The notes below the pieces were generated by a model, which worked only from the letters and a program-made list of their open reading frames with translations, had not been told where the DNA came from and did no database searches. 64,000 bases of DNA from Paenibacillus ferrarius (GTDB taxonomy: Bacteria > Bacillota > Bacilli > Paenibacillales > NBRC-103111), in the NCBI RefSeq assembly GCF_002027705.1, contig NZ_MBTG01000072.1:1-64000 (forward strand). The letters are read 5' to 3'. Below are positions 25,407 through 34,483 of this stretch, one piece after another; within the stretch, counting starts at the first letter, position 1; each line of letters begins with the position of its first letter. Made by a program: the position numbers and the translations under genes.

Positions 25407-26129
25407 CTATAAAATTTTGCTGAGAAATGCTTGGGTACGTTCGTGTTTGGGCGAATCGAATAGTTCGGACGGTGTCCCTTCTTCTACGATATACCCTCCA
25501 TCCATGAAGATAACGCGGTCTGCCACTTCGCGAGCGAAGCCCATTTCATGTGTGACAACAATCATGGTAATCCCATCGTGGGCTAAATCTTTCATAACCT
25601 GCAGCACTTCACCGACCATCTCGGGGTCTAGCGCTGAAGTCGGTTCATCGAATAACATAACACGTGGATTCATAGCCAACGCACGAGCAATCGCTACACG
25701 CTGCTGTTGTCCGCCTGACAACTGGTCAGGGTAGACATCCCGTTTTGCCGCTAAACCCACTTTGCTTAACAGCTTCATCGCTTTTTGTTCATTTGCCTGC
25801 TTATCCATTTTCTTAATGTGCTTCGGGGCGAGCATAATGTTTTCCAGTACGGTCAAGTGAGGGAATAAATTAAAAAGCTGAAATACCATGCCGACATTTT
25901 CGCGTAATTGATCGATATTCGTATCCGGTGAGTTGACCATGACATCGCCAATCGTCACTTTTCCAGACGTTATTTCCTCAAGAAGATTCAGGCATCGCAA
26001 GAAGGTACTTTTTCCTGATCCCGAAGGTCCAATTACACAAACCACTTCTTTTTCCTGTATCGTTGTGGAAATATCCTTCAGCACCTCGTTTGTACCGAAT
26101 GTCTTTTTCAGGTTTTGTACGACAATCAT
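25407..26129 (-). CDS. glnQ: Polar amino-acid ABC transporter ATP-binding protein (GlnQ-like)
   Basis: This 240-residue ATPase is of the polar amino-acid uptake type. Walker A is GPSGSGKST, the signature LSGGQQQR, Walker B VMLFDEPTSALD, and the switch His is in VVTHEMGFAREV. The ATGA overlap with the permease gene shows translational coupling, and GGAGG precedes the ATG. The specific substrate is not visible in the sequence. The glutamine assignment follows from the adjacent GlnK/GlnL-like system; arginine, cystine or other amino acids remain possible. Confidence 0.88.
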   Translation of the reverse strand: MIVVQNLKKTFGTNEVLKDISTTIQEKEVVCVIGPSGSGKSTFLRCLNLLEEITSGKVTIGDVMVNSPDTNIDQLRENVGMVFQLFNLFPHLTVLENIMLAPKHIKKMDKQANEQKAMKLLSKVGLAAKRDVYPDQLSGGQQQRVAIARALAMNPRVMLFDEPTSALDPEMVGEVLQVMKDLAHDGITMIVVTHEMGFAREVADRVIFMDGGYIVEEGTPSELFDSPKHERTQAFLSKIL

Positions 26130-26782
26130 TGGGACGTATACCTCCTCTCAAATACACGAGCTAAGCGGGATAAGGCATAAATGATAATAAAGTAGATAAT
26201 ACCTACGACTCCCCATATCTCAAAAGCACGATAGTTCGAGGAAATGATAATCTCCCCGCTCTGAGTCAATTCATTAATTCCAATCACAGACAACAATGAG
26301 GTATCCTTAATACTGACTATGAATTGATTGACGAAAGCAGGCACCATTCGGCGAATCGCTTGCGGTAGAATGACCAGTCGCATCGTCAACCATTTGCTTA
26401 AGCCTAGTGAGCGTGCGGCCTCCATCTGGCCCTTATTAATCGAAATAATGCCCGCCCGGAAAATCTCCGATATATAAGCCCCTGCATTTAAGCTGATCGC
26501 AATAATCCCTGCGGTCTCTGCCGGTATCCGAATATCGAAGAAGGCCGGTATCCCAAAATATTCAAAGAAAACCTGCACAAGCAGCGGTGTTCCACGAATG
26601 ATATCGACATATAAAGTAGCGATGGTGCGCAAAATTTTACTGGAAGAAACATTCATCAAACCGGTTAATAAACCAATAACAAAAGCAATCGGCAATGATA
26701 TAACAACAATTTTAAAAGTAATTAAAGCGCCTTTTAAGAGCATGGGCATTGCATCTAGAATAACCTGCAGAGAGGAAGTCAC
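26126..26782 (-). CDS. glnP: Polar amino-acid ABC transporter permease (GlnP-like)
   Basis: This 218-residue permease of the His/Glu/Gln/Arg class has about five helices and the coupling loop in MEAARSLGLSKWLTMRLVILP. It starts with a GTG behind GGGGAT, 29 bases after the binding-protein stop, and its stop overlaps the ATPase start. It probably works as a homodimer, since only one permease gene is present. Confidence 0.87.
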   Translation of the reverse strand: MTSSLQVILDAMPMLLKGALITFKIVVISLPIAFVIGLLTGLMNVSSSKILRTIATLYVDIIRGTPLLVQVFFEYFGIPAFFDIRIPAETAGIIAISLNAGAYISEIFRAGIISINKGQMEAARSLGLSKWLTMRLVILPQAIRRMVPAFVNQFIVSIKDTSLLSVIGINELTQSGEIIISSNYRAFEIWGVVGIIYFIIIYALSRLARVFERRYTSQ

Positions 26783-26811
26783 CCGATCCCCACTCCTTCC
26801 TTAAACTAATT

Positions 26812-27609
26812 TTATTTCCCCATATACGTGCTGAAAATCTCATCATATTTGCCGTTGTCCTTCAGCTTCTTGAGTCCATCATTGATTTTTTTCATCAATT
26901 CTTCGTTATCCTTACTGACTGCAATCCCGTAGAAATCACTGTTTAAACGATCCCCAACGACTTTCAGCTTGGAATTAGGATCAACGGCAATCTTGTAAGA
27001 GATAACTGGAAAGTCTTCAATGGTTACATCTGCATTTTTATTGGCAACTTCCTGATACATGGAGGGACTATCGTCGAAATATTTCACTTGCGCACCATAT
27101 TTTTTGCCATATTCATCGGCCAGCTTAGCTCCGGACGTTCCTTTCTTAATAGCAATGACTTTCCCCTTCAAATCCTCCGGGGTTTTGATCGTTGTATTAT
27201 CTTCCCGGACGATGAGTGAAAGCCCCGCTTGGTAGTAAGAATCGGAGAGACCAACCACTTGTTTGCGTTCATCCGTAATGCTGATGCCGGCTAAAGCGCC
27301 GTCCAGCTGTTTGGCCGTGATTGCGGGGATAATCCCTTTGAAGTTCATCGGTTTTACTTCAACTTCAAAACCTTCTTCTTTAGCAATGGCGTTGATTAAA
27401 TCAATATCTATTCCAATGTACTTGCCATCTTTTTGAAACTCGAAAGGGGGATATGTCGCATCCGTGCCAAACGTGTATTTCTTAACTGCCTTCGTTTGTG
27501 CTGGTTGCGTAGAATCTGTAGACTTATTTGCTGTAGTTGCTCCATTGCCACAAGCGCTAAGTGATAAAGCAATAACCGTTCCGAGCACGATGGATAAACC
27601 TTTTTTCAT
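26812..27609 (-). CDS. glnH: Amino-acid ABC transporter substrate-binding lipoprotein (GlnH-like)
   Basis: This 265-residue family 3 solute-binding protein has a lipoprotein signal ending in LSAC, then a Ser/Thr/Gln spacer. The family-3 opening FGTDATYPPFEF and the hinge motif GALAGISITDERKQVVGLSDSYY are present. It should deliver a polar amino acid to the permease. AAAAGGGG precedes the ATG. It is the first gene of the glnH-glnP-glnQ-symporter operon, and phased GlnL-like sites lie about 80-100 bases upstream. Substrate by context only. Confidence 0.88.
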   Translation of the reverse strand: MKKGLSIVLGTVIALSLSACGNGATTANKSTDSTQPAQTKAVKKYTFGTDATYPPFEFQKDGKYIGIDIDLINAIAKEEGFEVEVKPMNFKGIIPAITAKQLDGALAGISITDERKQVVGLSDSYYQAGLSLIVREDNTTIKTPEDLKGKVIAIKKGTSGAKLADEYGKKYGAQVKYFDDSPSMYQEVANKNADVTIEDFPVISYKIAVDPNSKLKVVGDRLNSDFYGIAVSKDNEELMKKINDGLKKLKDNGKYDEIFSTYMGK

Positions 27610-27686
27610 GTAAATACCCCTTTTCCTTATTAAAATGTGAGATCGACTGAAGCGATCACTCGTGTTTACATGGTATCTGATGCTCT

Positions 27687-27712
27687 ACAGCAACCTACAG
27701 AATCCTACAAAA
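27687..27712 (-). promoter_or_regulatory. Three phased GlnL-type half-sites before glnH
   Basis: On the minus strand the sequence reads TTTTGT-N4-TTCTGT-N4-TGCTGT (27712 down to 27687), a 10-bp periodic direct repeat. Bacillus subtilis GlnL is reported to bind TTTTGT-N4-TTTTGT repeats at its glutamine-utilisation target. A GlnK/GlnL-like pair is encoded directly upstream, so these are strong candidate activator sites for the transporter operon. Confidence 0.65.
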
Positions 27713-27737
27713 TTACTCCTGCTGCATGAAAATAAAG

Positions 27738-27827
27738 TTCACATGAAGTGCGTGCCGCTCACCGCGGCAAATATTGTATCCGATTACATTCGGAATCACA
27801 GTTCACTTCATGTGATGATACATCACA
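27738..27827. other. Nested dyads, possible three-way-junction structure or operator cluster
   Basis: TCACATGAAGTG (27739-27750) is perfectly inverted at 27804-27815. Inside it are two smaller perfect stems: GCCGC/GCGGC (27754-27758 with 27764-27768) and TCCGA/TCGGA (27779-27783 with 27790-27794). At the outer edge lies TGTGATG-ATA-CATCACA (27811-27827). The set can fold as one long stem closing two hairpins, or act as several DNA operators. It lies between the glnL terminator and the GlnL-type sites. Confidence 0.55.
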
Positions 27828-27831
27828 GTGA

Positions 27832-27893
27832 AATAAAAAAAAGGAATTCAAACCTACAGTCCCCTATTTCTAGACGTGGAAGGTTGAATTCCT
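27832..27893 (-). terminator. Terminator of the glnK-glnL unit
   Basis: AGGAATTCAA-type arms (27842-27855 and 27880-27892) pair around a 24-base loop and are followed on the minus strand by an uninterrupted run of eight T. It sits 4 bases after the stop of the response regulator. Confidence 0.8.
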
Positions 27894-27896
27894 CAA

Positions 27897-28790
27897 TTAA
27901 CTATTCAATTTCTCAAGTGTCTCCATATAACAAACTTGCAAAAACTTTTTAATGTTTACTTTTCCTTTTTCAGCATGCAGGTCCTCGTCCATGGCTTTCA
28001 TTTTCAAACGCACATCCTGGAAATCGAAATAAAGCGGTGCATAATATTCAAATTTAGGATTACTATAATCGGTCAAACCAATAGAGGCCATATTATTCAA
28101 TGCAGCCATTATCGTCCGCCGAATGCGCTGCTCGATCGCTTTGCTTTCTTTCTCAATATCCTTCTGACCTTGTTTATAGGCGTGGGCGACGGATTCATAC
28201 AATTCTTTTAAGGGAGGGAAACTGGTTTCTTGTCTATGCTCGATCGCCTGCTCCATTAACGCGACAATATCTTTGCTGCCAATTTCACCGATGATTCCCA
28301 AGTCCATTAAGATCGTCTTCACAACATCGCTGACTGTTCTCTCTTTCCGAACGGATAAGCGTTCTACGATATCCAATTTAGCTAAAGACTGCTTGATCTC
28401 CGCTACATACCTCTCATATTTCCATTGCTCATTGACTTTGCTTAATACATGCTCAACTTCCACACGATTAATCGGCTTATGAATAAAAAACTCGATTCCT
28501 TTCTGATAGGCTTCACCTACCATGTCTTTATTTTCAATTTGCGAGATCATAATGAATTTCCCGATATATCCACTGTTTTTTAGTTGCGAAATGGTCTCAA
28601 TCCCATCCTGATCAGGCATCAATAAATCGATCAGCACAACATCGGGTTTCGATTTAAGAATCAACCGCGCCCCCTCTAGACCACCTTCTGCCGCCCCCGC
28701 AACCTTGCCAATGCCGCATTCTTCAATAATATCCTGCAGCATACTTCTGCAGACGACATCATCATCAACGATCATAATTGAAAGTGCCAC
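27897..28790 (-). CDS. glnL: GlnL-like response regulator with YcbB domain
   Basis: This roughly 297-residue regulator has a receiver domain (residues about 5-120, phospho-acceptor Asp in VVLIDLLMPDQDG, conserved Lys in FFIHKPINR). The C-terminal part (ERTVSDVVKTILMDLGIIGEIGSKDI to KKFLQVCYMETLEKL) matches the YcbB/GlnL DNA-binding domain rather than the usual winged helix. In Bacillus subtilis GlnL activates glutaminase and glutamine transport. The GTG at 28790 sits behind AGAGGG; a GTG at 28799 is the alternative. The gene overlaps the kinase gene by 26 bases. Confidence 0.82.
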   Translation of the reverse strand: MALSIMIVDDDVVCRSMLQDIIEECGIGKVAGAAEGGLEGARLILKSKPDVVLIDLLMPDQDGIETISQLKNSGYIGKFIMISQIENKDMVGEAYQKGIEFFIHKPINRVEVEHVLSKVNEQWKYERYVAEIKQSLAKLDIVERLSVRKERTVSDVVKTILMDLGIIGEIGSKDIVALMEQAIEHRQETSFPPLKELYESVAHAYKQGQKDIEKESKAIEQRIRRTIMAALNNMASIGLTDYSNPKFEYYAPLYFDFQDVRLKMKAMDEDLHAEKGKVNIKKFLQVCYMETLEKLNS

Positions 28791-30078
28791 CCACTCCACC
28801 CTCTTGTATTAGACTTGTTATCGGAAGACGAACAACGAACTGAGTATCTGGCCCTTGCTCCGATGATCCCACCGTTATGCTTCCCCCAAAAGATTGAACA
28901 ATATCGCGCACATGAGAGAGACCAATCCCTGTTGCCGCTATGCCTTCTTCATTGTATTTCGTCGTATAACCCGGTTCAAATATGAGATTTTTCTTATGAT
29001 CAGGAATTCCTTTGCCGGAGTCTGTCACACTAAACCATACCTCATCTTCTTTTTCATAAACAAGTATATGGATCGTCCCGCTCTTCTCTATCGCTTCAAC
29101 GGCATTTGCCACCAAATTGTTCATGATCGTCAGCAAAGGCACATAGTGCGAGGTCTGGTTGTCAAAAGCCAATTCTTGGTCAATCCGAATCTTTTTCTTC
29201 AGCATTTCGCTATACGTTTGATTTCCCTTCACGACAAAATACAGAATCTCCGATAAACTCATATTCACAACAACTTCACTATCGAATAATTTAAATAATC
29301 CAGCCAAAATACGCTGGGAATCCTTCTTGACTTCATGAATTTGTTGGGCGATTCCTAATGTGCGCAGACTGTAATCTTTGAGATTGTCACGCTTCAATTT
29401 GCCATACAGATCATAGCTTTCCGCGGTAATATTCTCTATTGTATCCATCGCTTTTTTCAAATAAAAGGCTTCACCATATAACCCCGAGTTGATGTTCAGC
29501 ATCTGCTCCATCCTTTTTTCCTGCTCAACATGGAGCAGCCGCATCTGGCTGATGACAATGCTGTTGTACAGACCGATTACAAAATAACTACGTATGACAG
29601 CAATAGCCACAAGAACGAACCATTCTTCCAAATAAAAGCTATTCGTACCAAGGAATATCCCGCGCAAGAAGAGTTCCGTCTCGTTAGATGCGAAATCAAT
29701 GAAAGCCAAATATCCCCCTAACAACAAGGGGTGGAATTCATTCATTTTTCTTCGAAGCATGCTCATTCCTATAGCAAACACGACATAGTAACAACCTGCT
29801 GCCGCATTATTCCGCAAGCTCTCCAAAACGGTAAATGAATGCACATGCGTAATCCAATCTCCGGACTGAACGATCATGCTGACAATACCTGTCGCAATGC
29901 CTGTTTTCACATAAGATAAATGCGGCATGAGCAAGAGTAGAAACAAAAAGATACTGACACCAAGACCAACGCGAAAGAAATCATGGCTAAAAGGGTTTAT
30001 TTTGAATTGTGCGCCAATAGCCGTAGCTAAAGCGATTGCAAACATTTGAAATCTTTCATTTTTGATTACATTCTGCAT
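28765..30078 (-). CDS. glnK: GlnK-like sensor histidine kinase
   Basis: This roughly 437-residue kinase has six or so N-terminal membrane helices (to about residue 190) as its sensor, a dimerisation segment with a candidate phospho-His in AQQIHEVKKDSQRI, and HATPase_c motifs NNLVANAVEAIEKS, VTDSGKGIP and GIGLSHVRDIVQ. This is the YcbA/GlnK layout, thought to sense glutamine. The ATG at 30078 has a GCAGGTG 12 bases upstream; a GTG at 30093 overlaps that site and is less likely. It is co-transcribed with the overlapping regulator gene. Confidence 0.82.
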   Translation of the reverse strand: MQNVIKNERFQMFAIALATAIGAQFKINPFSHDFFRVGLGVSIFLFLLLLMPHLSYVKTGIATGIVSMIVQSGDWITHVHSFTVLESLRNNAAAGCYYVVFAIGMSMLRRKMNEFHPLLLGGYLAFIDFASNETELFLRGIFLGTNSFYLEEWFVLVAIAVIRSYFVIGLYNSIVISQMRLLHVEQEKRMEQMLNINSGLYGEAFYLKKAMDTIENITAESYDLYGKLKRDNLKDYSLRTLGIAQQIHEVKKDSQRILAGLFKLFDSEVVVNMSLSEILYFVVKGNQTYSEMLKKKIRIDQELAFDNQTSHYVPLLTIMNNLVANAVEAIEKSGTIHILVYEKEDEVWFSVTDSGKGIPDHKKNLIFEPGYTTKYNEEGIAATGIGLSHVRDIVQSFGGSITVGSSEQGPDTQFVVRLPITSLIQEGGVGGTFNYDR

Positions 30079-30173
30079 TTCTTTGATTTGCACCTGCTTC
30101 GTGTAAAGGTTTCAACAGTTACCGCTCAATTCAAAGGTCAACTAACGCTTTATAGTAACATACCTTTATCTAA

Positions 30174-30226
30174 TTAAAAAATGGAGCTGTCCTCCAAGTC
30201 GTAAAAACTTGAGGAAGCTCCATATA
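30174..30226 (-). terminator. Terminator after the secreted-protein gene
   Basis: ATGGAGCT (30181-30188) pairs with AGCTCCAT (30216-30223), extended by CCTC-AAGT/ACTT-GAGG. TTTTTT follows on the minus strand. It ends the gene whose stop is at 30262. Confidence 0.85.
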
Positions 30227-30261
30227 TGAAGTGCTTATTTCGTCTGGCTAATCACATGGCT

Positions 30262-31836
30262 TTAAGGCAGCGGCTGTGCCGGTACATCGGCAATCGTAAC
30301 AGCTTCCGTAAATTTAGCCGTTGTATTCTGTCTGAGACGCATACTTGCCGCGCCTGAAGCTGTTGTATTGATCTGGATACTAACAACCTTCTCTGCGTGA
30401 CCACTGCTGTCAGCGGTTAACGAGAAGCTTGTGCTGTAGCCATAGGAAGCAGGCCATGAACCGTCACTGTTCTGAACCTTCGCTACTTGCGTACCAGATC
30501 CATTGTAAATGCCTAAGTTGTATCCTGTCGTTGTTCCATTCGCAGCCAAGCCATTCAAGACAATCTTCACTTGGAAGGTTGCATGATTCGGCAATTGCGC
30601 TTGATGAACGAAAGCAAAAGGGTCCGTTGTATTGTTCGATGATGCGTAACCATAGGAACCCGCTTTGAAAGTTGAGCTATCATACCACTTGTAACCAGCA
30701 GCAGGCGCTGCCCATGGTTCCGCTTGCGGCTCCGTCGTATTCGCAGGCTGTTCCCACGAATATAGCGTCGTTGCCGTGCTTAACGTCAGGCCAGGCACTT
30801 GTGTCAGACTCGTGTAATTCTCTTTCGCGGCCAGCCAGTTCACCATGTTCACAAGCAGCGTTGCATCGTTCTGTTCTTGGAAGCCGGCGTACGTCGTTTT
30901 CGTTCCGCCTGTCTCCTCTTTCAAATATTTCGGCGTCGCATCTTCTACAGGTGAAGAATCACCAATGAATCCCGCTTTGCCTGCACTTACCTTGGAGACA
31001 GCAACATAAGGACCCTCTGCCACACCGCCGCCGTTATAAACGCCTTGGTCTACGGCATTGGCCCAACTGGTGGTAGTTGCCGGCAGATAGACAATCCCTT
31101 TGGCTATAGTCGGATCGGTAATCGCTAAAGTTGAACCAGCATGCATAGCAACCGTAGACACGCCATTTGTAATATTAAAAGCTTGAGGAGCACTAACAAT
31201 ATTATTCGCAGTAATATCACCTAACGCATTATAGCGGAATCTAACTCCGAAATTGGTTGACAACCAATCCGAACTTGCCACGCCTGCCATCGCAGCCGAA
31301 TTTGCTTCTTCTGTGCTCATCCCAATAGCAGGATTCGTCCATCCGCCGCGGCGATAGCCATTGAATACTTCAGACGCATCCCAACGATTCTTGTTGCGAT
31401 CTGCGTTGTAATGATCCCCAATGAAGAAGATGCTTCCGCCGCCTTGTACGTATTGCAGCATGGCACTTTGCTCTGATGTTTTGTAAGGGATGTTCGCTTC
31501 GCCAATCACAAACACGTCATAGGCCGATAAATCAGAGAGCGTAATTGGCGTGCTTTTACGAAGCTCTTTGACATAGTACCCTGCATTTCCAAGTGCATTC
31601 GCGAAATCTGAGAAACCGCCGTCAATAACCCAATCCGCGGCGCCAGCCGTCTGGCCGTGTGTGTTATCAAACAACACTTTCTTGCCATTGGCCGTAGTTG
31701 GCGTAATGGATGGCGCTGGATCGTTAGGTCCTTCGGCGAAAGCCTGAGGAATAGCCCCAATAAAGGACACCGACAAGGTTACCGTTAAAGCAAGGCTTTT
31801 CCAACTCTTTGTTCCGAACAAGCTTCTCATGAACAT
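30262..31836 (-). CDS. Secreted protein with an N-terminal ThuA/GATase-like domain
   Basis: This roughly 524-residue exported protein has a Sec signal peptide ending AQAFA-like (IPQAFAEG, near residue 35). The following domain (VLFDNTHGQTAGAADWVIDGG, then DVFVIGEANIPY and GGGSIFFIGDHYNADRN) looks like the glutamine-amidotransferase or ThuA-like fold. Such domains open large secreted proteins sometimes labelled DNA-binding or endonuclease in Bacillus; I cannot assign an activity. The last 150 residues (FQVKIVLNGLAANGTTTGYNLGIYN) resemble a beta-sandwich. The ATG at 31836 follows GGAGGG at 5 bases; the longer frame has no ribosome site. Confidence 0.7.
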   Translation of the reverse strand: MFMRSLFGTKSWKSLALTVTLSVSFIGAIPQAFAEGPNDPAPSITPTTANGKKVLFDNTHGQTAGAADWVIDGGFSDFANALGNAGYYVKELRKSTPITLSDLSAYDVFVIGEANIPYKTSEQSAMLQYVQGGGSIFFIGDHYNADRNKNRWDASEVFNGYRRGGWTNPAIGMSTEEANSAAMAGVASSDWLSTNFGVRFRYNALGDITANNIVSAPQAFNITNGVSTVAMHAGSTLAITDPTIAKGIVYLPATTTSWANAVDQGVYNGGGVAEGPYVAVSKVSAGKAGFIGDSSPVEDATPKYLKEETGGTKTTYAGFQEQNDATLLVNMVNWLAAKENYTSLTQVPGLTLSTATTLYSWEQPANTTEPQAEPWAAPAAGYKWYDSSTFKAGSYGYASSNNTTDPFAFVHQAQLPNHATFQVKIVLNGLAANGTTTGYNLGIYNGSGTQVAKVQNSDGSWPASYGYSTSFSLTADSSGHAEKVVSIQINTTASGAASMRLRQNTTAKFTEAVTIADVPAQPLP

Positions 31837-31965
31837 CAAATCCCTCCATCTTATGGAATATTTAGCCATTATATAGGCCTAGCTGTATCGTAGCACAGGT
31901 CACGGACTTTGCAATAGCCCCTTAGCATGATTTTACAAAAGTAACAAAATTTTATGCCCGCAACA

Positions 31966-32012
31966 ACAAAAAAAGAACTAACCCCCTAGTAAATAGGAGA
32001 TTAGCTCTTTTG
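31966..32012 (-). terminator. Terminator after mdh
   Basis: AAAGA-CTAA and TTAG-TCTTT arms at 31972-32010, with an inner CC/GG stretch, are followed on the minus strand by a long T run. It closes the icd-mdh message. Confidence 0.8.
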
Positions 32013-32023
32013 ATCATTGCCGA

Positions 32024-32965
32024 TTAGCCCGCTACAACTTTAATAACATTGCGTACGGAGTCAGCTGTTTTGTCCAAAGCTGCTTTTTCTTCAGCCGTTA
32101 ATTCGATATCAAGAATCTTCTCGATCCCGTTAGCGCCTAGAACTGTCAAAAGACCCATGAACAAGTTGTTATAGCCATACTCGCCTTCAAGAAGAGCGAT
32201 GGTAGGAATGATGCGTTTTTTATCTTTAAGGATGGCTTCTGTCATTTGCACAAGGGAAGCAGCTGGTGCGTAATAGGCACTGCCGTTGCCAAGCAAATTA
32301 ACGATTTCGCCACCGCCAGTACGCGTACGCTGCACGATAGCTTCGATGCGCTCGGCAGAGATCAATTTCTCGATCGGAACGCCGCCAGCATAGGTGTAAC
32401 GAACCAAAGGAACCATGTCATCGCCGTGACCGCCGATAACGACCCCTTTGACATCCTCAACGGAAACATTCAACTCTTGCGAGATGAACGTCAGGTAACG
32501 AGCTGTATCCAGTACACCGGATTGGCCGATTACGCGATTTTTGGGGAAACCAAGAGCTTGAAATGCCACGTATGTCATCGCATCAACTGGATTGCTCAAG
32601 ATGATAACGATGGAGTTAGGAGCAACTGCTTTTACATTCTCACAAACGGATTTCACGATACCTGCATTCGTGTTAACCAAATCATCGCGGCTCATGCCCG
32701 GTTTACGAGCGATACCTGCGGTAATGATCACGATGTCGGAATCAGCAGCATCCGCGTAGTTAGATGTACCCGTGATTTGAGCGTCAAAGCCTTGAACCGG
32801 ACCTGCTTCCAGCATATCAAGTGCTTTCCCTTTTGTCGGGTTTTCCAATTGCGGGATATCTAGCAGAACCACGTCACCGAGTTCCTTTTGAGCGAGCATA
32901 AGAGCAGTTGTAGCTCCTGTGAATCCAGCACCAACGACAGTAATTTTATTACGACGGATTGCCAT
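32024..32965 (-). CDS. mdh: Malate dehydrogenase
   Basis: This 313-residue NAD-dependent enzyme oxidises malate to oxaloacetate. It is the LDH-like type: Rossmann VVGAGFTGATTA, catalytic His in VIGGHGDDMVPLVR, substrate arginines in GIARKPGMSRDDL and the conserved SNPVDAMTYV. GGAGG precedes the ATG. It follows icd by 60 bases and ends at a strong terminator. In Bacillus subtilis phoPR comes next after mdh; here that pair lies about 14 kb away, so the neighbourhood has been rearranged or expanded. Confidence 0.97.
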   Translation of the reverse strand: MAIRRNKITVVGAGFTGATTALMLAQKELGDVVLLDIPQLENPTKGKALDMLEAGPVQGFDAQITGTSNYADAADSDIVIITAGIARKPGMSRDDLVNTNAGIVKSVCENVKAVAPNSIVIILSNPVDAMTYVAFQALGFPKNRVIGQSGVLDTARYLTFISQELNVSVEDVKGVVIGGHGDDMVPLVRYTYAGGVPIEKLISAERIEAIVQRTRTGGGEIVNLLGNGSAYYAPAASLVQMTEAILKDKKRIIPTIALLEGEYGYNNLFMGLLTVLGANGIEKILDIELTAEEKAALDKTADSVRNVIKVVAG

Positions 32966-33025
32966 TTGAGATGTGCCTCCTAATAGTTGGGTTGGTTATA
33001 CGTTTATTCGAATAGGTGAAAAGGA

Positions 33026-34324
33026 TTACGCCATGTTTTTGATGATTTCGTTCGCGAATTCGGAACATTTGATTTCTTTCGCGCCTTCCATCAAACGAGC
33101 AAAGTCATAAGTAACCGTTTTGTTGTTGATGGATGTTTCCAAACCTTTGTAGATCAGTTCAGCCGCTTCCAACCAGCCAAGGTGCTCAAGCAGCATAACG
33201 CCGGAAAGGATAACGGAACCTGGGTTAACTACGTCAAGACCAGCATATTTAGGAGCTGTACCGTGCGTAGCTTCGAAGATCGCGTGACCTGTGATGTAGT
33301 TGATGTTAGCTCCTGGAGCGATACCGATACCGCCAACTTGTGCAGCTAGTGCATCAGACAGGTAGTCACCGTTCAGGTTCAATGTAGCGATAACGTCGAA
33401 GTCCGTAGGACGCGTCAATACTTGTTGCAAAGCGATGTCAGCAATCGCATCTTTTACGATGATTTTGCCAGCTGCTTCAGCGTCTTTTTGAGCTTTGTTC
33501 GCTGCTTCAGCGCCTTCTGCTTCTTTGATACGATCGTATTGTGCCCATGTAAATGTTTTGTCGCCGAATTCACGCTCAGCCAACTCGTAACCCCAGTTTT
33601 TGAACGCGCCTTCTGTGAACTTCATGATGTTGCCTTTGTGAACCAATGTTAATGTTTTGCGGCCATGTTTGATTGCGTACTCGATAGCAGCGCGAACCAA
33701 ACGCTCTGTACCTTCGGAAGATACTGGTTTAACACCGATCCCTGAAGTTTCTGGGAAGCGAATTTTGTTAACGCCCATTTCGTCTTGAAGGAATTTGATT
33801 ACTTTTTTAACTGCGTCGGAACCAGCTTCCCACTCGATGCCCGCGTAGATATCTTCTGTATTTTCACGGAAAATAACCATATCAACCAACTCAGGACGTT
33901 TCACTGGGGATGGAACACCGTTGAAGTAACGAACTGGACGGGAACATACATAAAGATCCAATTCTTGACGAAGCGCAACGTTCAGGGAACGGATACCGCC
34001 GCCGATTGGCGTAGTTAAAGGTCCTTTGATGGACACGATGTATTCGCGCATAGCTGTTAACGTGTCGTTAGGCAGCCAGTTGTTGTATTTGTTGAAAGCT
34101 TTCTCACCGGCAAAAACTTCGTACCAAGCGATTTTCTTCTCGCCTTTGTATGCTTTTTCAACAGCAGCATCTAGAACGCGAACGGAAGCCGCCCAGATGT
34201 CAGGACCTGTACCGTCACCTTCGATGTAAGGGATGATTGGGTTGTTAGGTACTTGAAGTACACCGTTCTCGATCGTGATTTTTTGACCTTCTGTTGGTAG
34301 AGCGTAGGATTCGAATTGTGGCAT
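33026..34324 (-). CDS. icd: Isocitrate dehydrogenase (NADP-type)
   Basis: This 432-residue enzyme decarboxylates isocitrate to 2-oxoglutarate. It has the normal length and motifs of the bacterial type: the substrate-binding loop GGIRSLNVALRQELDLYVC (with the regulatory serine), FRENTEDIYAGIE, the metal-binding NLNGDYLSDALAAQVGG and the cofactor-region HGTAPKYAG. NADP use is inferred from family. GGAGG precedes the ATG. A terminator-like hairpin before it suggests it can be transcribed separately from citZ. Confidence 0.97.
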   Translation of the reverse strand: MPQFESYALPTEGQKITIENGVLQVPNNPIIPYIEGDGTGPDIWAASVRVLDAAVEKAYKGEKKIAWYEVFAGEKAFNKYNNWLPNDTLTAMREYIVSIKGPLTTPIGGGIRSLNVALRQELDLYVCSRPVRYFNGVPSPVKRPELVDMVIFRENTEDIYAGIEWEAGSDAVKKVIKFLQDEMGVNKIRFPETSGIGVKPVSSEGTERLVRAAIEYAIKHGRKTLTLVHKGNIMKFTEGAFKNWGYELAEREFGDKTFTWAQYDRIKEAEGAEAANKAQKDAEAAGKIIVKDAIADIALQQVLTRPTDFDVIATLNLNGDYLSDALAAQVGGIGIAPGANINYITGHAIFEATHGTAPKYAGLDVVNPGSVILSGVMLLEHLGWLEAAELIYKGLETSINNKTVTYDFARLMEGAKEIKCSEFANEIIKNMA

Positions 34325-34483
34325 GATAGTTCCTCCTTGGAATTGTTTAAAATGAACGAATGAGTTAGCTTGGTGCTATACGCCTCGTGCTTTTGGCAGT
34401 CTATTAGCTACATTACTACAACAAGCACCCTTTTCACAAATGCAACACGTCAAAGTCGTAGAAAGCAGAAGAGTGATAGACAC

